In this document: positions 27,129 to 36,420 of the stretch, in pieces
Numbering within the stretch: the stretch's first letter is position 1
How the letters are laid out: each line of letters begins with the position of its first letter
Source of the DNA: Pyrinomonadaceae bacterium
Lineage (GTDB): Bacteria > Acidobacteriota > Blastocatellia > Pyrinomonadales > Pyrinomonadaceae
Length of the DNA: 64,000 nucleotides
NCBI GenBank assembly: GCA_030841105.1
Contig: JAVEDE010000125.1
Span: forward strand, 1 to 64,000
Direction of reading: 5' to 3'
Notes under the pieces: generated by a model
What the model was told of the DNA's origin: nothing
Database searches by the model: none
The model's input: the letters and a program-made list of their open reading frames with translations, nothing else
Translations under genes and position numbers: made by a program

Positions 27129-28937
27129 TCATTGTTCCACGTCCGGGAGTAGAAGTGAGAGGGAAGGCTCATCTCGTTGGAGGCGTGCGATCACCTTCGA
27201 CACGGCTGGACGACCCTGAAATTCGTACTTGAGTTCGACCCGGATGTCTTTATCACGAACCTCTTCTTTAGACACGATCCAGCCGATCGGGGAGGGCACT
27301 GACACGACGCCGCTGTTGTTCTGCGGCCGCAAGATGGTTCGAAACTCACGGTTGCCAGCACGTAGCAACACCTGCACTCGAAGGAGCCGGCTGTTAGGGT
27401 CTATGCCGCGCCATTGTACTGCGGACGGGTCAATCTCAATGATTTCAATGTCTGTCTCAGGCGGCGCTACCGCCTCAGTCCCGTTGAAGACAGGGCGTTT
27501 CTTCACAATGCGGGTCAGGCTGCCACCTTGTATAGTTTCTAGGGTAGAAGAGAAACTCAACTGATCTCGCTTGACCCCAGAGGCAAGAAGACCAGCAATG
27601 GGGAACACGACCGATGTCATCACACGCCCGCTGGAGTCTTTCCAGTCGGTGCTTGGTTTCCACACAACTGTTTTCGTCGCCCTTGAAGTTCCGTTCGCCT
27701 CCAGATCGACTTTAAGGTTCACCTGTGAAAGTTGGGGCAGATTTCCCACCGTCGGCAGCATGAAAAACGCGCTATCCCAGTTACCCTCGCGCACGAATGT
27801 GACAAGGCGATTGCGTATATCCTGTGGGTAGCCCTGAATGCCGATGAAGCCGGCTGCTAGGGTCTTGCGCTCTATAATCCTTTGCTCAGTCCACTCGATT
27901 GTCTCGTCAAGCGAGGAGACTTCATTCACGTTCTTGAAACTGGCGTTATATCCTACGCCCCCGAAGAATCCCGAAGCCGACGGGTCGGCGGCTTGCGCCG
28001 GCTCGACCTGTCGCGGGGGGCTCAGCGTTTGGAATATCCTCTCGTTTATCCCCTTCAGGATCGCCTGCATGTGCTGGTCTAACACGGCGTCATCGACTCC
28101 CTCGCCGCTTATCTTTTTTATGTCGAGGGCACCATCCCGCTTCAAACTCTCTGAGAGATTTTGCCACCTAACATTCGTGCTCGCTCCGAACAACCCGTAG
28201 TATGAGGCTCTCGCCGCGAGTTTCTGGTCACTGCTATAGTGGTTGTACAGTTTGCGGTAGTTAACTTTTATTCTAAAGCCCGCAGGCGGAGTGAGCCCGT
28301 TGTACGTCATGATGACTGCAACCGGAACCCCCGTGTTGCCGCCGGGCGTATTCCCTACGAGTGCATCGAACACGTCACTACCGACGCGAGATAGCTCAAT
28401 CGAAAACGCCATCTCCTGCGTTGCGAACTGCGGGGCGATGCCGCTACCAAACGTCTTGCTGACCAGTTTGCCTTGGCCGGGCGAATACATAACAACTTCG
28501 GCAGACTTCAACGGCAGCGAGGCAACTCTGATAGAAGCCTCTGGGCGGCTTGTCTCCTGGCTGATCTTTTTTCGGATCTGCTCCGCTACCCCGGGGGCAG
28601 CCAGCTTTACAGCGAACTGAAGTATGCCGCCTTCTAATAAACCGTTGGGATCGTCAGGATTGACAAACTGATAACGAATCAAAGAGAACTGGGGTTCATT
28701 CCGACCGTCATTCGTAACCTCGACAAGCCGAGGTCGAGTCGGAACGTAATAGTATTGGTCACGTAGCTGCGCATCACGGATAACGGTAAAGTCTTCCAAC
28801 CGACTGCTCACCGAGATCTGCATTTCGCGAATATCTGCTGAAGCCAAGCTAGGCTGGGCGTTGCCGGATGTAGTGCCCCCGAAAACCAAAGACGCTAAGA
28901 ATATTATTGAAAGAGTGAGCTTGCGAGTTCCAAACAT
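27129..28937 (-). CDS. Large exported protein, unknown function
   Basis: 602 aa with a signal peptide (about 1-28, ending GNAQ). The body is beta-rich with YYYVPTRPRLVEV near residue 64 and SLIRYQFVNPDDPNGLLEG. The region IEWTEQRIIERKTLAAGFIG precedes another beta-rich domain. I recognise no domain. An excellent GGAGG ribosome-binding site precedes the ATG at 28937. It is the first gene of the pair with 24661-26946 and lies at the right end of the AT-rich block inserted in the TonB receptor gene. Confidence 0.7.
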   Translation of the reverse strand: MFGTRKLTLSIIFLASLVFGGTTSGNAQPSLASADIREMQISVSSRLEDFTVIRDAQLRDQYYYVPTRPRLVEVTNDGRNEPQFSLIRYQFVNPDDPNGLLEGGILQFAVKLAAPGVAEQIRKKISQETSRPEASIRVASLPLKSAEVVMYSPGQGKLVSKTFGSGIAPQFATQEMAFSIELSRVGSDVFDALVGNTPGGNTGVPVAVIMTYNGLTPPAGFRIKVNYRKLYNHYSSDQKLAARASYYGLFGASTNVRWQNLSESLKRDGALDIKKISGEGVDDAVLDQHMQAILKGINERIFQTLSPPRQVEPAQAADPSASGFFGGVGYNASFKNVNEVSSLDETIEWTEQRIIERKTLAAGFIGIQGYPQDIRNRLVTFVREGNWDSAFFMLPTVGNLPQLSQVNLKVDLEANGTSRATKTVVWKPSTDWKDSSGRVMTSVVFPIAGLLASGVKRDQLSFSSTLETIQGGSLTRIVKKRPVFNGTEAVAPPETDIEIIEIDPSAVQWRGIDPNSRLLRVQVLLRAGNREFRTILRPQNNSGVVSVPSPIGWIVSKEEVRDKDIRVELKYEFQGRPAVSKVIARLQRDEPSLSLLLPDVEQ

Positions 28938-28987
28938 AATTAACGACCACCTCCATTGGGGGAATTACGGGAGCTATACCTAGCTAA

Positions 28988-29380
28988 TTGAGCCGAAAAC
29001 GAGGTTTCCTACCGTGTAGTTGCCTTGCCGTTTCGCTATGTATACAGCAACGTATGAAATTAATCTCTGAAACTAGCGGTCGGGTTGAAGAGTTTCGGAT
29101 TTACAGGTCTGTACTGCGGCAAAGCAAAGATACAAGGCCAGAGGACAGCCTCACGCGTGTGAGAAATTGTGCTTCTACTACACGTGATACTGAAAGTCAA
29201 TTAATTGCCACACAGGAGGCAATAATTTCAACAGAGCGTGAGAACACATATCAGGCTCAACAAAACATTGTGTTAGAGCTTGGGATGTTACTTGCCGTGA
29301 ATATTCTTGGATTATCTTGTAGTAATGCGCGAGTTCTCTTGGCCATCCAATGTAAATACATGGAATTTGTCTCAGATTGA
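28988..29380 (+). CDS. Doubtful small open frame
   Basis: An open frame of 130 codons from a TTG, or 108 from an ATG at 29050. The protein is polar with one weak hydrophobic segment (LGMLLAVNILGL). There is no convincing ribosome-binding site and no recognised domain. It lies between the exported-protein pair and the receptor fragment. It may be non-coding. Confidence 0.25.
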   Translation: MSRKRGFLPCSCLAVSLCIQQRMKLISETSGRVEEFRIYRSVLRQSKDTRPEDSLTRVRNCASTTRDTESQLIATQEAIISTERENTYQAQQNIVLELGMLLAVNILGLSCSNARVLLAIQCKYMEFVSD

Positions 29381-29520
29381 AAAATGACGATATCTATAAC
29401 ATCGAAATACAAATAAGCTACGCAAATATATGTTTAGCACTGCGTTCGCTGAGTTTTAGAAGTCTATACAAAATGACCCAAAACCTCACGTTGAAATACA
29501 AAATTCAAACGCGAATATAA

Positions 29521-30172
29521 TCGACGCGCGACCTCGCCGAAGACCGCAACCGCGCGAGCGCGCGCACGCCCGAAGAGGCGGGCACGTTCGCGCTCCGGCG
29601 GCGCGGCCTATTCCAACAACATCACGATTGACGGCCTCGACAACAATGACGACCGCGCCGCACGCGAACGCTTCCGCGGACTGAGCTATAAAACTTCCAA
29701 ATGCGGGCGCGAGCGACCGCCGCGAGACGCGCGCGCAAATTCAAGACACGCTCACCTTCCTGAGAGGCGCGCACGCCTTCAAAGTCGGCGACGTGCAGCG
29801 CATCCGCTCCGTCTTTGAAGACCTCTCCGATGCCTCCGGCACGTATAACTTCACCAGCGCGGGCGACTTCCTTGCCAACGCGCCCTCGCGCTTCCGACAG
29901 CGCTTCGGCGCCGAGTCGGCGCAGCAGAGCACGTATGCGGGCGTCTTCTTTCAGCATGAATGGCAACCCGCGCGGCGGCTCACGCTCACGGCCGGACTGC
30001 GCTACGAGCTGGAGAGCGTGCTGCCCGACCGCGACAACTTCGGCCCCGCCTCGGCCTCGCGCTCGACCCGACGGGGAAGGGCAAGACCGTCGTCCGTCTC
30101 GGCGCGGACGCTCTACCGCTTCTTCTTCACCGAGCCCTTCCGGGCGTCGCGCGCCTCCTCACCAGGAATTAG
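29521..30172 (+). pseudogene. TonB-dependent receptor remnant, plug and barrel pieces
   Basis: 29521-29677 repeats the plug end of 19366-19524 with a 2-base deletion that breaks the frame. After about 100 degraded bases, 29740-30060 reads IQDTLTFLRGAHAFKVGDVQ and then YAGVFFQHEWQPARRLTLTA, GLRYELESVLPDRDNFGP, a typical Oar-like barrel. A frame change follows, with LDPTGKGKTVVRLGA in another frame, and then truncation near 30172. The right part of the receptor is thus frameshifted, internally deleted and inactive. Confidence 0.8.
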
Positions 30173-30175
30173 GAG

Positions 30176-31159
30176 TCACCTCGCCGCCCCGAGCGAAGTC
30201 ACCACGATCTCGTAAGGGAACTTCCCCTCGAACGCCCTCTGGCTGACAATCGCTTCGTTGACCGGCGTTAGGCTAATCCGGGCAAAGCCCACCAGCCGCA
30301 TCCGCCCGTCGCCCCTGATCCGTTGCAGCTCCGCAGCCGGCGCGGTCCCCGCCGTGAAGACCAGCCTCACGTCCCGTGCTAGCGGCTCCGTGGCCGAGGC
30401 GCCCTGCCCTGTCTGGTCGAAGATGTCAGCGCGCATGAAGACGCCGTCCCCGCCCGCCGCCACTTCGGGCCGCCCCCTCAGCTCAGCCATGAACTGTACG
30501 AAGTTGAACTGCTGTCGGCTGCCGGTGATGGTGGTCGTGCGTGCCCCCGGCACGATCCCGCATGTCATCCGCTCGAAGAGGCCGAAGGCCCCGCGCGTCC
30601 GCTGCACGTCGTTCAGGTCGTTGAAGCCGGGTAGAAAGCGGAAGTCCCCGAGGAAGCTGACTTGGCGACCCTCGCGCATCATCTGCGTCACTGGGTGGAT
30701 CTCGAAGATATGCGGCGGGTTCGTCTGCGGCCTCCAGGTCGAGGGTGCGGGGAACGTGCCCTGGCTGAAGAAACGGTCGCCGTGCTCGCCCCACAACCGC
30801 CAGACCCCGCGCATTCGGATGGGGCGGCCTGCCCGAGCCTCGCCGGCGATGAACAGGAGGTGGCCGCCGCGCCCCTCGTACTGCTCCGCCAGCATGATCT
30901 CGGCGACCGTGGCGAAGCCGAGGGGCTGGCCGGAGCCGGCCATGACGGCGGTGCCGGAGATGTGGACCTCCCCGTCCTTGGCCGCGGAGTGGGCATCGAT
31001 CTGCGCCCCGACGGGGGTGAACTGTACGTCGGTGGTGACCCGGTTGTGGTGCGCGCGCACGAAGTCGTTGTCGAGTACAAGCGTGAACTCCTGCGCCGAG
31101 GCGGAGGCGGCGAAGAGCAGCAGGGCTAATGCTATGCGCGGTAGGGGTCTATATCTCAT
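30176..31159 (-). CDS. Secreted hypothetical protein
   Basis: 327 aa with a signal peptide (about 1-22, ending ASAQ). The body is beta-rich, with FEIHPVTQM near the middle and two Cys-poor domains. No family recognised. It shares a short I/L-HPV core with the next gene (31239-32162, WELHPVYAIWVC), hinting that the two are distantly related. Codon use is GC-rich like the flanking housekeeping DNA. It starts a block of secreted-protein genes, all on the minus strand. Confidence 0.65.
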   Translation of the reverse strand: MRYRPLPRIALALLLFAASASAQEFTLVLDNDFVRAHHNRVTTDVQFTPVGAQIDAHSAAKDGEVHISGTAVMAGSGQPLGFATVAEIMLAEQYEGRGGHLLFIAGEARAGRPIRMRGVWRLWGEHGDRFFSQGTFPAPSTWRPQTNPPHIFEIHPVTQMMREGRQVSFLGDFRFLPGFNDLNDVQRTRGAFGLFERMTCGIVPGARTTTITGSRQQFNFVQFMAELRGRPEVAAGGDGVFMRADIFDQTGQGASATEPLARDVRLVFTAGTAPAAELQRIRGDGRMRLVGFARISLTPVNEAIVSQRAFEGKFPYEIVVTSLGAAR

Positions 31160-31238
31160 GGCGTTGCTCTGAAGAACTCAGGTTTATATGGGCGGCGTCT
31201 TTACCCGGCTGGTGGCATCCTCAGCCGGAAGCGGTCAC

Positions 31239-32162
31239 TCACGGGCTGTCCAGACACTTCTGCGTCGCCTGCACGTTGAGGTGGAGCAGGCCCTGCACCT
31301 GGTGGAAAGGTGTCCATATATTCGGGTCGTTCTGGCTGGAGACCAGGCACTGGCTGAGCGATGTTTTCCGGCAGACCCAGATGGCGTATACGGGATGTAA
31401 CTCCCAGACCGCAGCACGGTTCGGCCCACCGCCGGGGCTGTGGCTGGCGTCGTAAAACAATTGCCCGGTGAACATGACCGGGTGGTTCTTGAACGTCGCG
31501 CCGTAAGCCTCGGCGTCGAACGTCTCCCACGCGTCGGGCCGGTGGTGCGGGCTGATCTCGGCGGACACGCCCTCCCTGTTCATCTGCTTGCCCACGGACA
31601 TCTGTGGGTTCCGCGGGTTTGCCGTTACGTCTACGTGGATGTCGTTGCCCGCACAACCGTCGAGGTTACAGTTAACGCTCTCACCACCTTCAGTGTTCGA
31701 GTGGCGCGCGCCGATGACGAAGCCGACGAGCGTCACCAGATCGCCCTCGCTGAAACGCTTGCCCTGGCCGAGGTTGATGTCGCGCAGCAACGTGCGCTGC
31801 GACGGGCTGGGAAGGTGGAGCCGGTCGCCCCGCGTCAACTGCGCCTGCGTGAAGCCATTCACCACCGTTTGCAGCCCGATCAGGTCTGCAACGGTGATTG
31901 GCTTCTGGGTGGTGGTGGCCGGGCGGAAGTTGTTCTTGATCCTGTTCTGCAAATCGTTAGCGATTCGCAGAGGTGTGCCGGGGGCATCCTTCGGGGTGCC
32001 CTCACAGCCGCAGGTGTCGTCGAGGCTACGGTGGTGGGCCAGTTGGGCTAGTTGCAGTGGTAGGGTACTGGACTGAGTCGGCGGACAGGGCAACTGGGCC
32101 AGGGAAAGGCCGAGCGGACAAAGAAGAGCGCCGGCCAGGAGACAGAGGCGGCGGAGAGACAT
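31239..32162 (-). CDS. Secreted hypothetical protein
   Basis: 307 aa with a signal peptide (about 1-22, LSLAQ) and an excellent AGGAGG ribosome-binding site before the ATG at 32162. The region ESVNCNLDGCAGNDIHVDVT and the later WELHPVYAIWVC contain Cys residues that could form disulfides in the periplasm. The sequence FKNHPVMFTGQLFYDASHSP near residue 240 looks like an active-site or binding loop, but I recognise no family. The 80-base gap to the next gene (30176-31159) suggests co-transcription. Confidence 0.65.
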   Translation of the reverse strand: MSLRRLCLLAGALLCPLGLSLAQLPCPPTQSSTLPLQLAQLAHHRSLDDTCGCEGTPKDAPGTPLRIANDLQNRIKNNFRPATTTQKPITVADLIGLQTVVNGFTQAQLTRGDRLHLPSPSQRTLLRDINLGQGKRFSEGDLVTLVGFVIGARHSNTEGGESVNCNLDGCAGNDIHVDVTANPRNPQMSVGKQMNREGVSAEISPHHRPDAWETFDAEAYGATFKNHPVMFTGQLFYDASHSPGGGPNRAAVWELHPVYAIWVCRKTSLSQCLVSSQNDPNIWTPFHQVQGLLHLNVQATQKCLDSP

Positions 32163-32713
32163 AGGAAACCTCCTGTCGGATGTGCCGGCGTCGGGCCGAC
32201 CTGGCGAAAGAGGCTTGACGACCGGCGGTCAACGGGACCAACGCGGTTTGGGTCTTGTGCGTCGTGGTGCGGAACGTCCCTGCTGGATGCGTGAAAAGAT
32301 ATTCCCGACCTCCAAGAGTGTCAACGAAAACATAGCGGCGCCCGGGCCACCCATCATGTAATGATGGAAACAGGAGAAACGTTTCTAAAGTGTCGCCCGA
32401 CGCCCGAACCCCTTCCAATCAATTCGGGACGGCCGCATCTATTAACGCCCCGAACGGGCGCGTAACTCGTCATTAAGGTTTTCGGTATCGAAGCCAGATG
32501 AGCAGCGGGTTGGCCGAGAGACAAAAGGAGGGAGGGGTGTCGGCCCCTCGCCGCTCTTCACAAACTTGGCGGCGTCTGTGCGGCTCGCGTCCGCCGTCCT
32601 CGTCGGCAGCGGCGCTTGGGCAGGCACGTTCGCACTTGGAATCTACTCGCGAAGTAGCTGCGGGCTTGTTGGCGGACATCAATTACAGATTGGGAACGAA
32701 TCTCACACCCTCA
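32163..32713. other. 550-base gap with no identifiable gene
   Basis: GC-rich, with several open frames on both strands of poor quality and no ribosome-binding site. Nothing identified beyond the likely promoter region of the minus-strand gene ending upstream at 32162. Confidence 0.5.
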
Positions 32714-33178
32714 TCAATTGAAGGGGCTCGGCGCGCCGTACCTCAGCTCCGCGACGGCGGCGCGGCCGGGGCCGAAGACCTGCACGACGAACAGCCTGTC
32801 GAACTCCCTCTCGCCGATGCGGAAGCCGCCGCCGCCGAGCAGTCGTATCAGCTCTGGCCCCGTGTCGCTGTGGCCCACGACGAGGACGACCTTGCCCGCA
32901 TGCCTCGACAGTATGTCCTGTCTCAACTGCGCGGCCTGATCAAGCCTCACGGGCTGAAGCGCCTTGAGCGATGCGAGCGGCTGCGCCGTCTCCTGCGTGC
33001 GGACGAAGGTGGAGGTGTAGACGGCCCTGACGCCGGCCGAGCCCAAGACGTGCGCGAGAGCCTGCGCCCGCGCACGCCCCGCCTCGGTCAAATGCGGGTC
33101 ACGGTCGTTCGGGTTGGACTCGTCTCTCTCCGCGTGACGCACGACGAAGACTGTGGTCACGCCGGAACCGTTAGACAT
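32714..33178 (-). CDS. Histidine phosphatase (phosphoglycerate-mutase-like, SixA type)
   Basis: 154 aa of the histidine phosphatase superfamily. The nucleophile motif RHAE is near residue 14 (VVRHAER), with LTEAGRARAQAL and VYTSTFVRTQETAQPL as the next conserved block and VVGHSDTGPELIRLL carrying the second catalytic His. The short size fits SixA-like small phosphatases rather than glycolytic mutases. It is cytoplasmic by sequence. It lies between secreted-protein genes, with a GGAG ribosome-binding site. Confidence 0.85.
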   Translation of the reverse strand: MSNGSGVTTVFVVRHAERDESNPNDRDPHLTEAGRARAQALAHVLGSAGVRAVYTSTFVRTQETAQPLASLKALQPVRLDQAAQLRQDILSRHAGKVVLVVGHSDTGPELIRLLGGGGFRIGEREFDRLFVVQVFGPGRAAVAELRYGAPSPFN

Positions 33179-33229
33179 GAACTTCGAACTCCTGTCGGGC
33201 TCAGGGCCGGGCCCGTCTTCACCCCGCGC

Positions 33230-35035
33230 TCAGGGGCAGCCCGAGAGTTTAAACGAGCCGATGCGCGTGTGCCAGTTGAACGAGCCGGTCGCGGCTAGGT
33301 ATTCGGTGGTGAACCAGAAGGTGCAGTCGTCGGACGGGTCAACGGTCAGGCTGCTGTAGTCGCCGTAGCGCTCGTCGGCGCAGCTCCCGTCATCGTTGAG
33401 GCAGGACGGGTCGCACGAGCCGTTCGGGCGGCGGCAGCGCTGTGAGCCGGTGCCGGCGATGAGCGTCGTTTCGGGTCCGAGCTTGTTCAGCGGGTCGCCG
33501 GCCGCCCGCCCCGTGTAACGTACGCCGGGGCGCACCGTATTACTCGTAACGCTGTAGCCGAGGGCGATCCCGCCGCGCTTGTCCATCGCGATGCTGCCGA
33601 ACCAGCGGTGCGTCGTCGGGTCGGGCGCGTAGCTCCCCTGCTGGAAGACGGTCGGCGTGGGCGCGCTCGGGTCGCGGAGCTCGTACCAGCGCACGGCCGT
33701 CTGCGGGGCCTGGAGCCCCACGTCAACCGAGTGGTTCAGGAGGAGTGACTCGTGGTCGAGGCTCCCGTCTGGGCGGCTGAAGCGCCTGTAGGCCAGCCGG
33801 TACATTAGTCGCTCGCCGAGCGTGTCCAGCTTGTTGGGGGTGCCGGGCTGCGGGGCGCAGGTGGTGCCCGCGCCGTTGCACGAGAAGCGGAACGGCTTGA
33901 CAGGGATGACCGCGTTCGGCGCGTTCGCGGCCCCGACGCCGAAGGTCGTGTTGGCAGTGTTGACCCAGTCCACGTGGAACCGCCAGAAGTTGAGCGTGCG
34001 CCCGTCGTTGCCGAGGTTGACGACGTAGTTGGGCGAGCCGGGCGGGGGCGCGGCCGGCCCTCGCGGGGCGCCGGCCGCGTTGACGAGCGCGGAGGTCGCG
34101 CCGTCAAGGTCGCTCGGCAGCAGGCCGAAGAACAGCCGGCTCAGTTGGAAGCACTGCTGCCGCGCGGGCTGCCCGCGCAGCATCTTCTCGCGCTCGTAGG
34201 CGCAGACCCTCCCGCCGATTGACCTGTTCTGGTTGTCGAACATGGTGAAGGTCGTGTAGTAGCCGTCGGGCCAGACGCCCATCTTCGGGTAATCGTCGAA
34301 GAACTGGTAGGTGAACTCGTAGAGGTGATACGTGCCGCCCGCGTCCGCCGTGGTCGAGACGGCGACGCACTGCGAGAAGCCGCTCGACGCGCCGTTATCG
34401 ACGGAGAACTGCGCCAGCACCCAGCGCTGCGCCATCTTGTCGAACTGGACGATGGGGTCGCCGTCGTTGTTGGTCGCGCATTTGCCGCCCAACTCGGTGA
34501 AGAGGAGCCTGCCGGGGAACGGCCCGAACTCGGCCGCGCCGGTCGCCTTGTTAAAGACGACGAAGGCGGTGTTGACCCACTGCACGTACTGCGTCGTGCC
34601 GACCGCGCCGACCGTGTCGGGCGGCATAGTCCTGACCACGTGGCCCGGGTCCTGGGGACGCCTCTTGAAGCCCTGACTGACGCCGTCAACATTGACGACG
34701 GGCGGCGTCTGTCGCGCGGGGAAGGTGGTCGTTGATTGCAGCGCCGGGTCGGGCGCGGGCGGGGCCAGGTTCACGAGGACGTTCGGGTTGAGTCGGATGC
34801 GCTTTATCTCGCGCCCGCCCGAGAGCTCGGCGACCGGGAGGAAGCTCCTGACCGGGACGGTCGAGGTGCGCACCCGGGCCGCGGCCGTCACCTCGACCGG
34901 CGCGGGCGGCGCGGGGGAAGCGCCGGCGGCGGCCGGCGTGTTGCTGCCGTCGCCCGCGCAGAGCAGGGCAGCGCACCCGAGCGCGAGAGGCGCGGCGAAT
35001 GCCAGAAGGCGGCGTACGGTGTTCCTTCTTTTCAT
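33230..35035 (-). CDS. Large secreted protein, possible beta-propeller-like
   Basis: 601 aa with a signal peptide (about 1-27, ALGCAALLCAG, possibly lipid-modified at a Cys) and an Ala/Pro-rich linker. The mature part has PPDTVGAVGTTQYVQWVN and DPIVQFDKMAQRWVLAQFSV, aromatic-rich strands repeated along the chain, and Cys pairs near the C-terminus (CRRPNGSCDPSC). This resembles secreted beta-propeller-like or sialidase-like proteins common in soil bacteria, but I cannot assign an activity. An AAGGAG ribosome-binding site precedes the ATG. Confidence 0.7.
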   Translation of the reverse strand: MKRRNTVRRLLAFAAPLALGCAALLCAGDGSNTPAAAGASPAPPAPVEVTAAARVRTSTVPVRSFLPVAELSGGREIKRIRLNPNVLVNLAPPAPDPALQSTTTFPARQTPPVVNVDGVSQGFKRRPQDPGHVVRTMPPDTVGAVGTTQYVQWVNTAFVVFNKATGAAEFGPFPGRLLFTELGGKCATNNDGDPIVQFDKMAQRWVLAQFSVDNGASSGFSQCVAVSTTADAGGTYHLYEFTYQFFDDYPKMGVWPDGYYTTFTMFDNQNRSIGGRVCAYEREKMLRGQPARQQCFQLSRLFFGLLPSDLDGATSALVNAAGAPRGPAAPPPGSPNYVVNLGNDGRTLNFWRFHVDWVNTANTTFGVGAANAPNAVIPVKPFRFSCNGAGTTCAPQPGTPNKLDTLGERLMYRLAYRRFSRPDGSLDHESLLLNHSVDVGLQAPQTAVRWYELRDPSAPTPTVFQQGSYAPDPTTHRWFGSIAMDKRGGIALGYSVTSNTVRPGVRYTGRAAGDPLNKLGPETTLIAGTGSQRCRRPNGSCDPSCLNDDGSCADERYGDYSSLTVDPSDDCTFWFTTEYLAATGSFNWHTRIGSFKLSGCP

Positions 35036-35122
35036 CTCAAGAGACTCCTTCTCGGGAAGAGTGGTGTGCCGGAGGGAGGGCTCGAAGGCCGCCCCCGCTG
35101 CCGGGCCGAGGTCGTCCCCGCG

Positions 35123-35878
35123 TCAGGCTAGCTTCGCCTTCGTGTCCCCGAACTGCGGCCCGAGCGTCGGCGCGCGCAGGAGGCCGAGGTCAACTTCGAG
35201 GATCGAGGCGCTGAAGAGGTCGCCGCCGTCGCCCGTGGCCTTGAGTCGGTCAATGTGCTTCTGGAAGAGCGCGCGCGTCCGCTCGTAGACCTGGCCCGCG
35301 TTAAGCCCGTCGGCGAACGCGCGGTCAATCTCCGAGTCGCACTCGAAGAAAGTCTCGGCGAGACTCGGCGGGTAGGTGAAGTTTTCGCTGTAGCCGAAGA
35401 ACGCGCGGCAGCCGTGCGCGACGAAGTCGGGGCCGAGCCGGCTGGCTGTCTCGCACGAGAAGAAGTGGACGATCTTGTTCTTCGACTCGGCGGGGTCGTA
35501 CTCGCCCACCGCGAAGATTGTGGTCATGGACTCGCCCGTGTACCTGTCCTCGAACCCGTGCCCGACGCCGGTGAGGTAGACCACGTTCTGCTTGCGCGCC
35601 TGCGGCGCGACGTCGTTGCGCCGCGCCATCGGCCCTTGGCAGCGGACGAGCTTGAAGCCCTTCTTGGCGAGGTAGGGGTAGACGTTCTTCTCGCGGAACT
35701 TGAAGGGCGCCTCGGTGACGGGCTCGAAGTTCGAGTCGATGGCGACGACGGCCGCCACCACCTGCACGAGGGCGGCGGGCTTCGGCGCGGGCTTCTTCCG
35801 GCCCGCCTTGCCCGCGCCACGCTTCTTCGCGCCCTGCTTCTTATTCGTGGGCATGGACGACTGCGCTCCCGCGCTCAA
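35123..35878 (-). CDS. Caspase-like (clan CD) cysteine peptidase candidate
   Basis: 251 aa. After a Lys/Ala-rich basic head (about 1-35) comes a globular domain with VVYLTGVGHGFED (His107 followed by Gly) and then IVHFFSCETASRLG (Cys142). This His-Gly and Cys order and spacing is the hallmark of clan CD peptidases (caspase, gingipain, clostripain types). Activity and substrate are not shown. The likely start is TTG at 35878, overlapping the previous stop by four bases (TTGA), with ATG at 35854 as alternative. It is translationally coupled to the H1-like protein, an odd pairing. Confidence 0.65.
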   Translation of the reverse strand: MSAGAQSSMPTNKKQGAKKRGAGKAGRKKPAPKPAALVQVVAAVVAIDSNFEPVTEAPFKFREKNVYPYLAKKGFKLVRCQGPMARRNDVAPQARKQNVVYLTGVGHGFEDRYTGESMTTIFAVGEYDPAESKNKIVHFFSCETASRLGPDFVAHGCRAFFGYSENFTYPPSLAETFFECDSEIDRAFADGLNAGQVYERTRALFQKHIDRLKATGDGGDLFSASILEVDLGLLRAPTLGPQFGDTKAKLA

Positions 35879-36402
35879 CGTTTCTTCGCGGCGCCCTTCT
35901 TCGCAGCGCCCTTCTTCGCGGCGCCCGACCGGGCCTGCTCGATGAGGTTGGAGATCATGCGGCTCTCGATCTCCATTAGGAGCCGCCCGACCTTCGACTG
36001 CGCCCTCACCTCGGCGACCGCGCGCTCCTTGTTGACGAGCCCCGCGCCGAGCATGGCGACCTCGAACTCCTTCTGCGAGGCGATGCGTTGGGCAACGAGC
36101 TCGGCCTGCTGCTCGGGCGTCAGCTCCGAGAGCGAGAGCGTCGGCGTCTGCGGGTCAACGACCTCCCGCAAGGTGGCGAACGTCCTCCCATCGGAGCAGA
36201 AACCCGCGGGCATCCCCCACTGCTTCTCGTAGGGGCGCGGCTTACTGCGCCCGCGCGCCGACCCCTTCCGCGGCCGCTTGGCCGGCTTCGACTCCGGCCC
36301 GCCCGCCTTCGCGGCCCGACTCGCCGAAGCCTTCTTCGAAGACAACGCGGCGCGGGTGCCGCCCGCCTTCGCCGCGCGTTTGGCGGTTGATTTAGTCGCC
36401 AC
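35875..36402 (-). CDS. Histone-H1-like Lys/Ala-rich protein
   Basis: 175 aa from GTG at 36402, which follows GAGGAGG by nine bases. The N-terminus (MATKSTAKRAAKAGG and several AAKAGG repeats) and the C-terminus (AAKKGAAKKGAAKKR) are eukaryotic-H1-like basic tails. The middle (about 65-150) is globular and acidic, with TPEQQAELVAQRIASQKEFE forming helices. Such proteins may bind DNA. Its stop codon overlaps the start of the caspase-like gene, so the two are translationally coupled. The caspase-like protein also has a basic AKKRGAGKAGRKKP head, so both may localise to the nucleoid. Confidence 0.65.
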   Translation of the reverse strand: MATKSTAKRAAKAGGTRAALSSKKASASRAAKAGGPESKPAKRPRKGSARGRSKPRPYEKQWGMPAGFCSDGRTFATLREVVDPQTPTLSLSELTPEQQAELVAQRIASQKEFEVAMLGAGLVNKERAVAEVRAQSKVGRLLMEIESRMISNLIEQARSGAAKKGAAKKGAAKKR

Positions 36403-36420
36403 AGGTCTCGACCTCCTCAA

